Of a stretch of DNA of 64,000 nt, positions 21,271-33,490 are shown piece by piece. The translations under genes were made by a program, and so were the position numbers. This DNA comes from Siphonodentalium dalli (Eukaryota > Mollusca > Scaphopoda > Gadilida > Siphonodentaliidae). How positions within the stretch are numbered: the stretch's first letter is position 1; each line of letters opens with the position of its first letter. Below the pieces are notes generated by a model. The model ran no database searches, was not told the origin of the DNA, and saw only the letters and a list, made by a program, of their open reading frames with translations. Location of the stretch: the NCBI GenBank assembly GCA_032622095.1, contig CP136069.1, positions 31,312,342-31,376,341 of the forward strand. The letters are read 5' to 3'.

Positions 21271-22095
21271 CCTTCCCCCAGGTACTCACTCCAAGCACTG
21301 AGTCGAAGATGGTACACTGCATGAGTCCTAATAAACTGAATATCTTGTAGAGGTGATGAATTTGCAGAGGTGATGAATGGTAACAATCTAGGTGTAATTG
21401 CAATATTTGAATTGAAATCTACATGGGCCCGTGTAAACAAGACGGCATAGTATATTTTCGGAAGAGCATTCCAAGACTTCAAATGCAATTGTAAATGTAA
21501 ATTAAAAAGCAAATAATGTGGACAATATTTATTTATTCCTGTGTATTCATGTCTAATGCATATCACAATGGTGTGAACTATATTATTAGTATTAAAATAA
21601 TAATGGGGCCACGCACATCAATAAACTATTTTCAGTGGAACATTGAGAACTTGAGATTGAGAACGTTACCTAGTTTACCCCCCATGATCATCATTAAATG
21701 TGACTATGCGACTCAGAGAAACATGAGAGTAACTGGGTTTTAGACATTAAGGTGAATAAATTCAGGTGGGGGGGGGGGGGGTGGTGGAAGATAAACTATA
21801 GAGTTTTCAAGGAAAATTCTCTAAAAAGTGTAAGAGTTTGTTTATTTTCTGAGAACAGCTACCGATATAAAAGCATAAATTTGAAAACTTTTTTTTAAAT
21901 GACATTTTGTTTTCAAGATCAACAGAATAATTTAATTTAATTTTTAGAAATATTTTGTTCTGTTCAATGCATTGTTACCTGAGTTTGATCATGACAGATC
22001 TGCCTTTCAGTTTAATAAGACTGAAAACCAATGGCATCATGTCTTGTGAATTTTATATCCAAGATGGTGAAGACATTAGTCACCTCAGCACCAGC
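21271..22095. other. Intergenic; G-run
   Basis: No gene or family recognised. A run of G lies at 21768-21781. Confidence 0.4.
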
Positions 22096-22361
22096 TTAAC
22101 CCTTTCATGATGGGAGCAGCGCTGGTGCAGCATTAAATACCATGTGCCAGTGCATTCTCTTAACCATGTCAATCTCCCATAGGGAACCTTGCGTATGTAA
22201 GAGAATGCACTGGCTTACAAGGTAAAGGCAAATATTGTTAGGTCAATGTATTCTCTTATATATGCGAGGCTCCCTTATAATGGGAGACCGCATATATAAG
22301 AGAATCCACTGGCACAGGGTTTTCACAAAATTTCAGGATGCTCCAGTTATGCAAGGGTTAA
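22096..22361. mobile_element. TTAA-B (B9)
   Basis: Complete ends with TTAA at both edges. The hairpin 1 arm is altered (CTTAACCATGTCAATC) and hairpin 2 has a 4-base insertion near the loop. Confidence 0.75.
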
Positions 22362-22867
22362 ATGAGGACATTATATTAGGTGTGGGAAGTTCATGGAAAA
22401 ATATCAAGAAACACTAATTTCAATAACAAAATAACTTTTAATTGTCAATAAATCTCTCGAAACATCAACATTGCAATGAAAATAAAGTCAATATTGCCAG
22501 AGGACAGGTTCCTCTATGAATTCCAGAGCAACCTGGTAATTGGTGACCTTACAGACATATATTCCCTCAACATTGAGCTTATTAAAATATAATTTCTTTC
22601 CAAACTCAGCTTCGTACTTCATTTAACACCAGTAATGAACTAAAGTTATTATTTGCAAAGATTTGTTTTCAGACAGCTATTTGTTGTTGTCTCAACATAA
22701 AATGACACCGAACATGGGCTCTATAATAACCTCAGTTATTACCGGGGATGTTGAAATATTTTTTGTTTATAAAATTATTTTCTGGTAACACTCGCCTCGA
22801 ATTACAGTAATACGAATACGCGTGAAACTAATTACTTCCGTTCATCCAGTGTAACCAGACCCCCTCC

Positions 22868-22940
22868 ATTGAATAATTAACAATTCCAATATATACTTTT
22901 ATAACTTATTGGTGAATCCATTTAGTATAGAAAGGGTTAA
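22868..22940. mobile_element. TTAA-D fragment (D5)
   Basis: Right end only, ATCCATTTAGTATAGAAAGG then GTTAA. Confidence 0.55.
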
Positions 22941-22959
22941 AAAAATGAAGGGTAACAAG

Positions 22960-23175
22960 TACAGTAATGCTCTGAGTAATCGACTTCTTAACCAAAGCAG
23001 AATTATGGGTAACTTTCAGGATTTAGTCGGAAATATGGCTTGTTGCCATTCATCGGAAAGCTCTCAGGGAGAGCTTTCCGATGAATGGCAACAAGCCATA
23101 TTTCCGACTAAATCCTGAAAAGTTACCCATAATTCTGCTGTGGTTAAAGAGTCGATTACTTAGAGCATTACTGTA
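22960..23175. mobile_element. Tc1/mariner-like palindrome F1, reference copy
   Basis: TA, then CAGTAATGC, and at the far end GCATTACTG, then TA. The whole 212 bp is one inverted repeat around CTCAGGGAG. Each arm contains GAATTATGGGTAACTTT, TTTAGTCGGAAATATGG and CATTCATCGGAAAGC. Ends starting CAGT and a TA target are typical of Tc1/mariner elements. No coding capacity. Confidence 0.8.
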
Positions 23176-23252
23176 ACTATACTTATCAGCGAGTATCCAG
23201 TTATAAATGGATTGAGATGCCCAGTCCGATTTAACACCAAATTAGTCAAACT

Positions 23253-23501
23253 TTAACCCTTTCTATACTAAATGGATTCTCCCACCAAGTTAAAAAAAGT
23301 GTACATCAGAATGGTCTATTATTTATTTTGAGGGATGTACATGTACAGGTAATGTAAGCAGACGACAGATAATACAAGTACAGAAGGATTCCTGTCTATT
23401 GAGGGAAATGTTCAGAAAATAAGTTCAACAACGACATGCATTTGTTGAACTTATTACCTGAACATTTCCTACGTGATAACTACTCATCAATGAGTGTTCA
23501 C
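23253..23501. mobile_element. TTAA-D (D6)
   Basis: TTAACCCTTTCTATACTAAA at the left; the central palindrome around TTGTTGAACTTATTA is kept; the right end is lost after ACTCATCAATGAGT. Confidence 0.65.
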
Positions 23502-24189
23502 TATTAAAAAGTGTTCATTATTGAGAACACTCTTTATTATCTATTACTTTTGGATGATGGAAACATAGAAGCTATTTATTAGAGACGATCCTTGGAATTT
23601 GTTCTTGCCTGCCAAAAATTCAATGTGTGTTAAAACTTCACCCATTTGAAATAGGCCAAGTCTTGTCGGTCCACAACAGCTTGGGATATCAGTTGGGTCG
23701 ATGCTGTTTTGGACCATGTCCCATCCTGTTACTCTTCTATATAAACAGTCTTTCATTGACACATGGAGCCTAGGCATTCATGCAAATCCCTGAATGTGAA
23801 AAATCATCTGACATGTCCACAATTTTTCTGTCTTCAAAATGATATATCAATCACTGTGATAGAAATAGGTCAAGTAATGATACGATCGTTTAACATATTG
23901 TCCTCTGATATACGCATGTTTGAAATCATCATGCTTGGGAAAGGGTGCCCTCTATATTCATATACGCAACGCTTCCAGTGACCTAATCCGAAGACTTTCA
24001 AGCAAGATAACTCCCGCCCACAATTCTGGGCATAAATTATGTTATAGAAGAGTAATGGGACAGGGCTCAGTCCAAAATAGCATCAACCTAACCAATACCC
24101 TATTAAACTGTTGTCGACCAAGAAGACTTGGGTCTATTTTGAAAGTGAATACCTGACCATCACAACCTCATTAAAGGGATTCAAGGTCT

Positions 24190-25437
24190 TCAAAGTGTGT
24201 GGTTTCATGTGAATTGGGTTCATGTGAAGTGGGTTCATGTGAAGTGGGTACATGTGAATTGGGTTCATGTGAAGTGGGTTCATGTGAAGTGGGTTCATGT
24301 GAAGTGGATTCATGCGAAGTGGGTTCGTGTGAAGTGGGTTGATGTGAAGTGGATTCATGTGAAGTGGGTTCATGTGAATTGGGTTCAATGTGAAGTGGGT
24401 TCAAGTGAAATGGGTTCATGTATAATGGGTTCATGTGAAGTTGATTAATGTGAAGTGGGTTCATGTGAATTGGGTTCATGTATATGGGTTCATGTGAATT
24501 GGGTATGTGAAGTGGATTCATGTGAAGTGGGTTCATGTGAAGTGGGTCAATGTGAAGTGGTTTCATGTGAAGTGGGTTCACAGAGTGGGTTCATGTGAAG
24601 TGGGCTCATGTGAAGAGGGTTCAGGTGAAGTGGGTTAATGTGAAGTGGGTTTATGTGAAGTGGGTTTATGTGAAGTGGGTTTAAATGTGAAGAGGGTTCA
24701 TGTGAAGTGGGTTCATGTAAAGTGGGTTCGTGTGAAGTGGGTTCATGGGAAGTGGATTCATGTGAAGTGGGTCCATGTGAATTGGGTTCGTGTGAAGTGG
24801 GTTCATGTGAAGTGGGTCAATGTGAAGTGGTTTCATGTGAAGTGGGTTCACAGAGTGGGTTCATGTGAAGTGGGCTCATGTGAAGAGGGTTCAGGTGAAG
24901 TGGGTTAATGTGAAGTGGGTTTATGTGAAGTGGGTTTATGTGAAGTGGGTTTAAATGTGAAGAGGGTTCATGTGAAGTGGGTTCATGTAAAGTGGGTTCG
25001 TGTGAAGTGGGTTCATGGGAAGTGGATTCATGTGAAGTGGGTCCATGTGAATTGGGTTCGTGTGAAGTGGGTTCATGTGAAGTGGGTTTATGTGAAGTGG
25101 GTTTAAATGTGAAGTGGGTTCATGTAAAGTGGGTTCGTGTGAATTGGGTTCATGTGAAGTGGATTCATGTGAAGTGGGTTCAAGTGAATTGGGTTCATGG
25201 GAAGTTGGTCCATGTGAAGTGGGTTCGTGTGAAGTGGGTTCATGTGAATTGGGTTCATGGGAAGTGGGTTCATGTGAAGTGGGTTCATGTGAAGTGGGTT
25301 CATGTGAAGTGGATTCAAGTGAAGTAGATTCATGGTAAGTGGGTTCATGGGAGGTGGGTTCGTGTGAAGTAGATTCATGGTAAGTGGGTTCATGGGAGGT
25401 GGGTTCATGTGAAGTGGGTTCATGTGAAGTGGTTCAT
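24190..25437 (+). repeat. 15-bp minisatellite with 270-bp higher-order duplication
   Basis: The unit TTCATGTGAAGTGGG runs for about 1.25 kb. A 270-bp block (18 units, including the odd CACAGAGTGGG unit at 24579) is repeated at an offset of 270 bp. Because 15 is a multiple of 3, several long frames appear on both strands (HVKWV, MNPLH repeats); they are not genes. Confidence 0.95.
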
Positions 25438-26332
25438 GGGAAATAGCTAAATTGTCTGTAAAATAACTATCATCAACCAGTACATGAAAAAATAGATTGA
25501 CTTTTTTCTTATTTTCTCATATGTCAAAACCATTGTTATTCAAAATGTTGCTGTTACAGTAGAATTACCGATAAAAGTCCAATTATTCAAATTATTCAGT
25601 TTAATCATAACGTGACAGTCATTGCACCAGTAAACATTGGAAAAGGTCAAAGCATTGAAAAATATGCTGAAAATCATATTCAGACTAAAATATTTTATCT
25701 TACTACAAATTATAAGTGATGTTTGTTGACAAATCACTACAACAGATTTATTTTTATATAACAATGATTCAACACATGAAATATCATTACGGGATACCTA
25801 TCAATAATGAATATTACGGGATACCTATCAATAATGAATATCCATGAAATATCATTACGGGATACCTATCAATAATGAATATAAGAAGAAAGTTTAGGCA
25901 TTTTATTTTTTATTACTTGGTTTACGGATTTCCCTGCCCAATAAAAAGCTGTTTGTCAAAAAAAATAAAATGTTTAGTTTTTGATATTTCTGCCAATGGG
26001 AATATTAATCCAGATATAAAAGAAATTGAAAAAAGTAAGTTTGCATAAAATATACATAGATTGAACAGTGAAGCCTCCTGCTAATCATTATGGTATTGAA
26101 TGTCAACGACAACATGATATACTTTGATATTGGCAATATTTTTCCAAATACAAAAAAGCAAAGCATTGCTGTGGGCAATATGATGGCTTGTTTTAGATGA
26201 GGAGATTATTATACACAAAGTATCTTATTTGTCCCCACCCTATTTTTTGACAATTTAAAAATAAATTATACAGATTTTATTTTTATTTTTTTTCCTCCCA
26301 CCTCCCCTACCTAACAATCCATAAACCGAGTA
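25438..26332. other. Intergenic; short triplication
   Basis: AT-rich. Three copies of TCATTACGGGATACCTATCA with flanks at 25777-25880. Nothing else supported. Confidence 0.5.
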
Positions 26333-26784
26333 TTAACCCTTTACCCAACAAAACGGCCAAATAAAGCTTCAACAGCCTAAAATATCTTTGGTCTGTCTCA
26401 CTAACACCATACAAATATGGATATCTTTGGAACCGGTTCATTGACCACATTGTGATGGTTACAGTTATGCCCTGTGCCAATGCATTCTCTTATATATGCG
26501 AGTCGACCATAGGTCGCCTCGCATATATAAGAGAATGCATTGGCCTAAAAAATCTTTTTTAACACTTTTTACCATTTTTTCTTACATTCTTTAACAATTT
26601 TATAATTTTTTCTTACATTTTTTAACAATTTTTATAATATTTTTCTACATTCTTTGACAATTTTATCATTTTTAATATGTGTTAAGCCAATGCATTCTCT
26701 TATATATGCGAGGCGACCTATGGTCGACTCGCATATATAAGAGAATGCATTGGCACAGGGCCGTTCTGTTGGGTAAAGGGTTAA
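26333..26784. mobile_element. TTAA-A (A3)
   Basis: Complete copy, long arm on the left, with an AT-rich centre enlarged by repeats of TTCTTACATTCTTTAACAAT. Confidence 0.8.
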
Positions 26785-26972
26785 AAAATAAAATGCCTTA
26801 TCTAGTTTTGCATGTTCTTCTTGGTGGTGATGTTCTTTACATACCTTTATAGTTTTTGCACATGTACCCACTGTGAGTGCCTTGGTTCCCTTTAATGGCT
26901 TCATTGGAACAATTATTTTCTGGCATAGAACATTTGTTATGGTGTAAAATCGGCCTGTGGATCTTTAAGATG

Positions 26973-27235
26973 TTAACCCTTTCATGACGCGAGCTGCGCT
27001 GGTGCAGCATTAAAGATCATGTGCCAGTGCATTCTCTTAAATATGTGAGTCTCCCAAAGAGAATCTCGCATATATAAGAGAATACACTGGCTTACAATGT
27101 CAAGTAAAGATTGTTAGGCAAATGCATTCTCTTGTATATGCGAGGTGCCCTATGGGAGACTCGCATATATAAGAGAAATGCATTGGTACAGGGTTTTCGC
27201 AAAATTTCAGGAAGCTCCAGTCATGGAAGGGTCAA
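26973..27235. mobile_element. TTAA-B (B10)
   Basis: TTAACCCTTTCATGACGCGA at the left; right end GGAAGGGTCAA (TTAA changed to TCAA). It ends 69 bp downstream of the gene 2 stop codon. Confidence 0.7.
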
Positions 27236-27303
27236 TTTATGAGCAACTGCGATACAAGGATATTCATGATATTCATCAGCATGATTTTTGTGAATGGCAG
27301 AGA

Positions 27304-27744
27304 TTAAGCAGTGACTAGTTCCGACACCTCATTACGATCCGTCACCATTCCACAACTCTGTAAATTATACCCGTTACAGAATGAGAACCCGGAAATACTT
27401 GATTGAATAGTGGAATTACTGCCATTGGAGGAGTCGGAAGACGAGGAATGCCGCCTGCGACGGCGGTGACGTCGAGGCCCCTTCATTCCCATTGCTTTAA
27501 AGAACTCCGCTGAAGGTTTGAAATGTTTGAGTTTCGACTGTTCTAGCATGTGTTTTATCCTCCGTTGATCATATAGATTTGGCTTGTAGGCACGGATTGA
27601 CGACATATCCATGTGTTTGAGCAGAGGTAGCTTGCTCTTTTTCTGCTGTTTCAGTTGAAGAGCAGACATTGACGCATTCAAACTTTCGTTGAGGTCATGT
27701 GCATGCAGGTTGAATCTGGAGAGCTGGTGCAGAACATCTGTATC
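27304..27744 (-). CDS. Gene 2, last coding exon
   Basis: The acceptor is TTATGTATTTCAG, then GAT ACA GAT (DTDVLHQLSRF), phase 0, with TAA at 27304-27306; 146 residues. It contains a helical, basic region (YDQRRIKHMLEQSKLKHF), an Arg run (RRHRRRRRH) followed by a Ser run, and a tail ending EVSELVTA. Its phase agrees with the exon at 44334-45245, 16.6 kb away. Other exons between them cannot be excluded. It is convergent with gene 1. Family unrecognised. Confidence 0.6.
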   Translation of the reverse strand, partial: DTDVLHQLSRFNLHAHDLNESLNASMSALQLKQQKKSKLPLLKHMDMSSIRAYKPNLYDQRRIKHMLEQSKLKHFKPSAEFFKAMGMKGPRRHRRRRRHSSSSDSSNGSNSTIQSSISGFSFCNGYNLQSCGMVTDRNEVSELVTA

Positions 27745-27798
27745 CTGAAATACATAATGAAATGTTACTACAGCAGACATGTAACATCATATACTTAC

Positions 27799-28211
27799 CA
27801 AGCCTGAGTTTAGTGTGCCTGTCATTTGCAGAATGAGGTCCCCATAGGGTGAATTTAGTGGTGCTATCCCACATAGTGGGCTAGCATTACCAAATTCACC
27901 CTCTGGGGACCTCATTATACATGGCCTCATCTGCTATGGGAGACATAGACTCAGATTGAAGTTCCCAAATGGTGAATATTGTGATGTGCACCCATTGGGA
28001 ACCTCGATTATGCAATGTGTCATCTGCCAATTTGGGGATATAGAGAAACTAAACTAAAGAAGAAGTTTCTATAGAAATTTTATAATAAAGAAACTTTCCT
28101 GAGAAGATAAGGTCTAAGCAGAATGAGGTCCCCAGAGGGTAAATTTAGTGATGCTAGCCCACTATGCGGGATAGCGTCACTAAATTCACCCTCTGGGAAC
28201 CTCATTCTGCA
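27799..28211. mobile_element. hAT-like E5, long form, right end lost
   Basis: CAAGCCTGAGTTTAGTGTGC at the left; two GAATGAGG hairpins separated by the long-form centre. It starts 55 bp upstream of the last exon of gene 2, inside the intron. Confidence 0.65.
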
Positions 28212-28239
28212 GGAAACTATTCAACATTTGTTCTAAAAA

Positions 28240-28275
28240 CAAACTTTCAGGAAGCTCCCATCATAAAAGGGATAA
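28240..28275. mobile_element. TTAA-B right-end remnant
   Basis: AGGAAGCTCCCATCATAAAA then GGGATAA, which abuts G2 at a shared (mutated) TTAA. Confidence 0.5.
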
Positions 28276-28849
28276 AGGCCCACTTAATTTTCGAACCCCC
28301 AGATCATTTTATATAAAATATATGCCATATTATATACCATTTGAAAGAGGAAGCTCCAAAACATTGTATTTTCAATTTATTCGATGTAATAAATTGTGAA
28401 CGTTGTTTTTGTTGAGATATCGGCATCTGTTATGTGCTAAAGTTTCTGCACAAAGTTGATTATTTTCAATGGAAGGGGAATTCTGTTGCATTCTGGGAGC
28501 CATAACGGGGAAATGATTTTATTATTTCAGCTATTTTCTGTTACTCTATGGGCACCTTCTGAGACATAGACATTCCAAATGGTGATGAATTATAGTATTT
28601 TAATCATATTTTATGGCATAGATTGTTATTAAAACCATATATCAAGGCACTATAACAAAAAAAAAAATCAATGACTCGAAAATTAACCCTTTCAGTGCCA
28701 AGTCCGATTTTTGTATCAACCCATATTTCCTTGATCATTTTTCAAATTTATTGATTATAATAATGTGATACATTGATGGAAAGAGCTCTAAGAGGGTTGA
28801 TACAAAAATCGGACTTGGCTCTGAAAGGGTTAATTAAGTGGTCCTTTAA
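28272..28849. mobile_element. TTAA-G (G2) with nested C2
   Basis: Left end AAAGGCCCACTTAATTTTCG; right end AATTAAGTGGTCCT then TTAA. A family C element occupies 28683-28833, at a TTAA within the G terminal repeat. Confidence 0.75.
28683..28833. mobile_element. TTAA-C short form (C2), nested in G2
   Basis: TTAACCCTTTCAGTGCC to inverse, 151 bp, without the 67-bp hairpin. The arms run ACAAAAATCGGACTTGG. Confidence 0.8.
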
Positions 28850-29281
28850 AGGCCTATTTAATGTTTGAGTCCCCGATTATTTTTAAACAGAGTCAGTGTT
28901 ATTAACTATTGTTGGCATGAAATAAAACCAAAAATATATATATTCCACCAGAATACAGAACACTAGGAGTGTCCACCAGGTGATAGAGATTCTCAGATTC
29001 AGCCCAAGACTTCCACCTTTATATACCCAGAATGCATCAGAATTCAAAACTAAGAGATAAGAGTGGTTCCATTGAGAATAATAGACTGGCAGTACAGTCC
29101 AGATCAAAATTAAGCACAGAATACACGTCGGTACCTCGACAAAAACAATATGTTCACAGTTTATTCGACTGTATAAATTGATAATACAATGTTTTGGAGC
29201 ATCCTCTTTCAAATGCTATATAATATAGAATATGTTGTATATAATGTGATCTGCGGATTGGAAAATTAAGTGGACCTTTAA
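28846..29281. mobile_element. TTAA-G (G3)
   Basis: Shares TTAA 28846-28849 with G2; ends AATTAAGTGGACCT then TTAA at 29278-29281. Confidence 0.7.
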
Positions 29282-30008
29282 AAAAAGGCATTATGACCTA
29301 CCTCAACAAGACAATTTTTTATAATTTTTTTACAAACTCCAGTACTCATGTACCTAAAACAATCATAATTTAGTACCCAAGGTTATTGAAATCAGTTCTG
29401 CAGTACCCGAGTAGTTAAACACCTAATATGGATTTTATAACTTGAGCACACCAGTACTTAAAACCATGAGATAAAGAACAATTGAGCATCAACATTGAGG
29501 CAAGCAAGGACAACAACCTGATTATAACTGACAGCAAGCTGGAAAATCCATTAAAAGGATAATATCTCAAAGCAATATGCCAGCATGAATATTGTGTATT
29601 CAGTGAGGCATAATGTCATGTCTACAGTATCAATTATCATGAGTGAATAGATGTCATATCAACAAGAGCTGGACTCTCATCCGGTGCATACCCCCATGTG
29701 GGATACCACCCAGTGTGGGCATACCGATAACCCATGGACATGGATGGACAACTTATGGTTGAGATATCTGCTCGGATGGACAGAAAACATGCATATCAAG
29801 ATAAACAAAGTCATCATGAATAACCCTTTAAGGGGAAAGACTTTTTTGAAAAAATATTTGTCACTTTTGAATTCGCACAGCAAGAATTAAAAACTAAACG
29901 AAATATAGTACGGCACAAATTTAAATGTGAGTAAGACGCACCACGTTAACGGATGCCAAATTTCTGTGAAAATACACTATCTTAAAGCATGGTACCAAAT
30001 AACACAAA
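29282..30008. other. Intergenic, no recognised element
   Basis: Unique sequence. An 80-residue open frame at 29651 has no recognisable features and no splice context. Confidence 0.4.
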
Positions 30009-30229
30009 TACAGTAATGCCCTAAATAATCGACTCCTTAACCACAGCAGAATTATGGGTAACTTCTCAGGATTTAGTTGGAAATATATATGGCTTGTTGA
30101 CATTCGTCAGAAAGCTCTCACTGAGAGCTTTCCGATCAATGACAACAAGCCATATTTCCGACTAAATTCTGAAAAGTTACCCATAATTCTGCTGTGGTTA
30201 AGGAGTCGATTATTTAGAGAATTACTGTA
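30009..30229. mobile_element. Tc1/mariner-like palindrome F2
   Basis: Complete, with CAGTAATGCCCTAAATAATC at the left and TA at both edges. Confidence 0.8.
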
Positions 30230-30379
30230 TGCCAATAAAGAGCAGTGCAGCAGCACTATGGAGACTAAAAAAGAACATCACATAATAAGTAGTCAATCTG
30301 TAGTAGATATGTCAACGAAACATTAGTACCAACAAATGATAACAACCTGGTTATTTAACTCACAGCACACTGGAATCCA

Positions 30380-30848
30380 TTAACCCTTTATTTACTCAAT
30401 GCTCATTGACGAGTAGTTCCCTTAACCCTTTCAGTGCCATGTCCGATTTTTGTATCAACCCATATTTCCTTGATCATTTTTCAAATTTATTGATTATAAT
30501 AATGTGATAAATTGATGGAAAGAGCTCTGAGAGCTCTTTCCATCAATGTATCACATTATTATAATCAATAAATTTGAAAAATGATCAAGGAAATATGGGT
30601 TGATACAAAAATCGGACTTGGCACTGAAATGGTTAAGAAATTTTCAGATTACAAATTCATCAAACGACAATCAATAGGTTGTTGTTGAACTTAATATCTA
30701 AACATTTCCTTCCAATAAATAGCTAGGACTCCTTCTCCACTTTTATTATCTGTCGTCTGCTAATTTTTTCTGATAACCCCTTACGGATGAACAATAGTCG
30801 GCCATTCCAATCTGAATGAGGGAATCCATTTTGTAAAGAAAAGGTTAA
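30380..30848. mobile_element. TTAA-D (D7) with nested C3
   Basis: Left end TTAACCCTTTATTTACTCAA, then C3 at 30422-30636, then the rest of D to AAAGAAAAGGTTAA. Confidence 0.7.
30422..30636. mobile_element. TTAA-C short form (C3), nested in D7
   Basis: Near-perfect inverted repeat of 215 bp meeting at GAGCTCTGAGAGCTC, TTAA at both edges. Confidence 0.8.
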
Positions 30849-31113
30849 AGAATGACATTTGAAAGCAATGCTTGCATGATTATTGTATCGAGTGAGGCAC
30901 AGATCTAGTGATGATCAGCAGGGAACGGATATGACATATAATGACAATAAGCATCTATGATCTATTCATTCTACGACTCAGATGTCATAGCTCCGTTGTA
31001 CAATAGAAACAATTGTTTAATTTCTATATTCATTTCAGCAGACAATGTTGAGTTTGGAGACAATGGTTGTCTGCCGTTAATATTTTAAAGATCATCCCAA
31101 CAAGTTTAATTGA

Positions 31114-31502
31114 TTAACCCTTTACCCAACAGAAGGGCCCTGTGCCAATGCATTCTCTTATATATGCGGGTCGCCTCGCATATATAAGAGAATGCATTGG
31201 CTTAACACATTAAAAATTATAAAATTGTTAAAGAATGTAAGAAAAAATGGTAAAAAGTGTTAAAAAAAGATTTTTTTTAGGCCAATGCATTCTCTTATAT
31301 ATGCGAGGCGACCTATGGTCGACTCGCATATATAAGAGAATGCATTGGCACAGGGCATAACTGTAACTATCACAATGTGGTCAAGGAGCCGGTTCCAATG
31401 ATATCCATATTTGTATGGTGTTATTGAGACAGACCGAAGATATTTTAGGCTGTTGAAGCTTTATTTGGCCAGTTTTGGCCGTTATTTTGGGTAAAGGGTT
31501 AA
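31114..31502. mobile_element. TTAA-A (A4)
   Basis: Complete ends; hairpin 1 shortened at the loop (ATGCGGGTCGCCTCGC). Confidence 0.8.
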
Positions 31503-31522
31503 ATGATTAATTGATTTATTTC

Positions 31523-31583
31523 TGGACAGGTGTCCTCGATTCAGGGTATAAAACAATAGATATGAATCGAGGACACCTGTCCA
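31523..31583. repeat. Perfect 20-bp inverted repeat
   Basis: TGGACAGGTGTCCTCGATTC and its exact reverse complement are separated by 21 bases. Function unknown. Confidence 0.8.
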
Positions 31584-31599
31584 ATTAATATCACATTTA

Positions 31600-31943
31600 A
31601 TTAAAATTTCTTATGACAATCGTGGGACAGTTTAAGGGGCTATTTTTAGAACAGAAATCCATGTGAAATTATTCAGAGCGTACCAAGAAGGATAACTCTA
31701 TCTTGTTAGCAGCCTCAATCACGGCAAATTGCAGATCAGCGAAGGGATTTACCCTGAATTACGATGGGAATAAACCACTTTATTATGCCTTTATCAACAT
31801 ATAATATACCCCATGTTCAGTATTAAATATTTTATTCACAAAATAGACATTTGTAATCTTGAAATTGGGATTTATAAAATTTATGTTGTTGTTGTAATTG
31901 TGGCCAGGAAGAGATAGACAATAACTATTAAACTGCTAGACCA
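31600..31943 (+). repeat. Repeat M, copy 1
   Basis: Shares AACTCTATCTTGTTAG, GGAATAAACCACTTTATTAT and TTATGTTGTTGTTGTAAT with 41460-42020 and, inverted, 45842-46560. It lacks the insertions seen in those copies. Confidence 0.65.
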
Positions 31944-32187
31944 GCGCGAGATGTAAGAAGCCTCTGTATTATGCTCTCATATGGCATATACTCAAGCAAT
32001 ACACACGAGATGTACGAAGCCTGTGTATTATACTCTCATGGCATATAATCAGGCAATGCACACGAGATGTACGAAGCCTCTGTATTATACTCTCACGGCA
32101 TATACTCAAGCAATACACACGAGATGTACAAAGCCTCTGTATTATACTCAAGCAATACACAGGAGATGTACGAAGCCTCTGTATTAT
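31944..32187 (+). repeat. 58-bp tandem repeat, about four copies
   Basis: GGCATATACTCAAGCAATAC and GAGATGTACGAAGCCTCTGT alternate. A further 1.3 copies lie at 32690-32770. Confidence 0.8.
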
Positions 32188-32350
32188 ATAAGGATTAACT
32201 GTCATGTGGACTGTTTTTATGGAGATGTAACCGTGAGGTAAGTGGTCATAACTTGTGTAAAACCCAAAGGGTTTTACATACAAGTTATGACCACTTACCT
32301 CACGGTCACATCTCCATAAAAAACAGTCCACATGACAGTTAATTCTTATA
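32187..32350. mobile_element. Long palindrome P in the 58-bp array
   Basis: About 80-bp arms (AAGGATTAACTGTCATGTGG..., TCATAACTTGT) meet at AACCCAAAGGGTT. It separates the two parts of the tandem array, so it is probably an inserted fold-back element. Ends TATAAGGATTAA. Confidence 0.65.
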
Positions 32351-32931
32351 TTTATATACATTTAGCGAAAAAGCCACTTTTGTAAATGTATTTAAATCGA
32401 AATGTGTATCGTGACAAAACCAGCCCAAAATATCTCATAGCACCCTTGGCAAAAGTTAACAGGAACAATTGAAACCCGATTATTTATTAAGTCAATCCTG
32501 CACGAATCCAAATGATCCCAAAACATTACGCGTTCGTCTTTCCAAACCCAAATGACGTATCGATGTTGTTATGAGCTTGCAGTTATTAGCTGTTGCGCAT
32601 TCACCGAGAAATAATTGCAACCAGCCACGTGGGCGCCGACCAATCAGAATGCTGGATTTAGTGATAACAACACTTAGTATGTAAATATACTCCCATGGCA
32701 TATACTCAAGCAATGCACACGAGATGTACGAAGCCTCGGTATTATACTCTCACGGCATATACTCAAGCAATTGCGTGTGCATTGAACCATTGTGCGTGTA
32801 TCCAAGCATCAATAGAGACCTACATCTGACTGCTATACAGTAAATATCAACAAGAGGTGGCGTCAGAGATGCTGTGTCTCGTTTTCGGTGGCTTACCGCC
32901 GGTGGCTACCGCCAATTTGTGTGCATCAGTA

Positions 32932-33490
32932 TCGGTAGACTAATTAATAGGTAAAATCGAAAAATGACTAATTAAGGGCCATAACTCCATCAAATTTTAT
33001 CGGACGAGGCCGATTTTCGAACTCATCCGAGATATTCTTGGGAGACACCTATATACCAAATTTCAATCAAATCGGATAACGTTTGTTGAAGTTATCGCGC
33101 TAACGAGCTGAAAATTCGTGAAAAATGACTAATTAAGGGCCATAACTCTATCAAATTTTATCGACCAGGCCGGTTTTCGAACTCATCCGAGATATTCTTG
33201 GGAGACACCTATATACCAAATTTCAATCAAATCGGATAACGTTTGTTGAAGTTATCGCGCTAACGAGTTGAAAATTCAAAGGGCCATAACTCTAATAAAT
33301 GTGCGGACGAACCCGATTTTTTTGTCTGCAGCTTACGAGCATGGATATGTACTCACACACCAAAAAAAAATTTAATCCGTCAATAAACGGTTGAGTTATA
33401 AGCAAAACACGCCGCCAGCCTGTCCGCCGCCCGTCCGCCCACCGTCCCCCATCAAACTATAAGTCGAGTTTTGGAAAAAAACTCGACTAA
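32932..33490 (+). repeat. Repeat N (N1): 'GGGCCATAACTC' array
   Basis: About 2.5 copies of a 160-bp unit with AAGGGCCATAACTC, CGAACTCATCCGAGATATTC and CAATCAAATCGGATAACG. It ends in C-rich CCGCCCGTCCGCCCACCG and an AGTTTTTTTCC-type hairpin. Confidence 0.75.

Noticed and set aside
24134-25423. Open frames with repeated HVKWV, CEVGS and MNPLH peptides
   Set aside because: They come from the 15-bp repeat, which is open on both strands in several frames.
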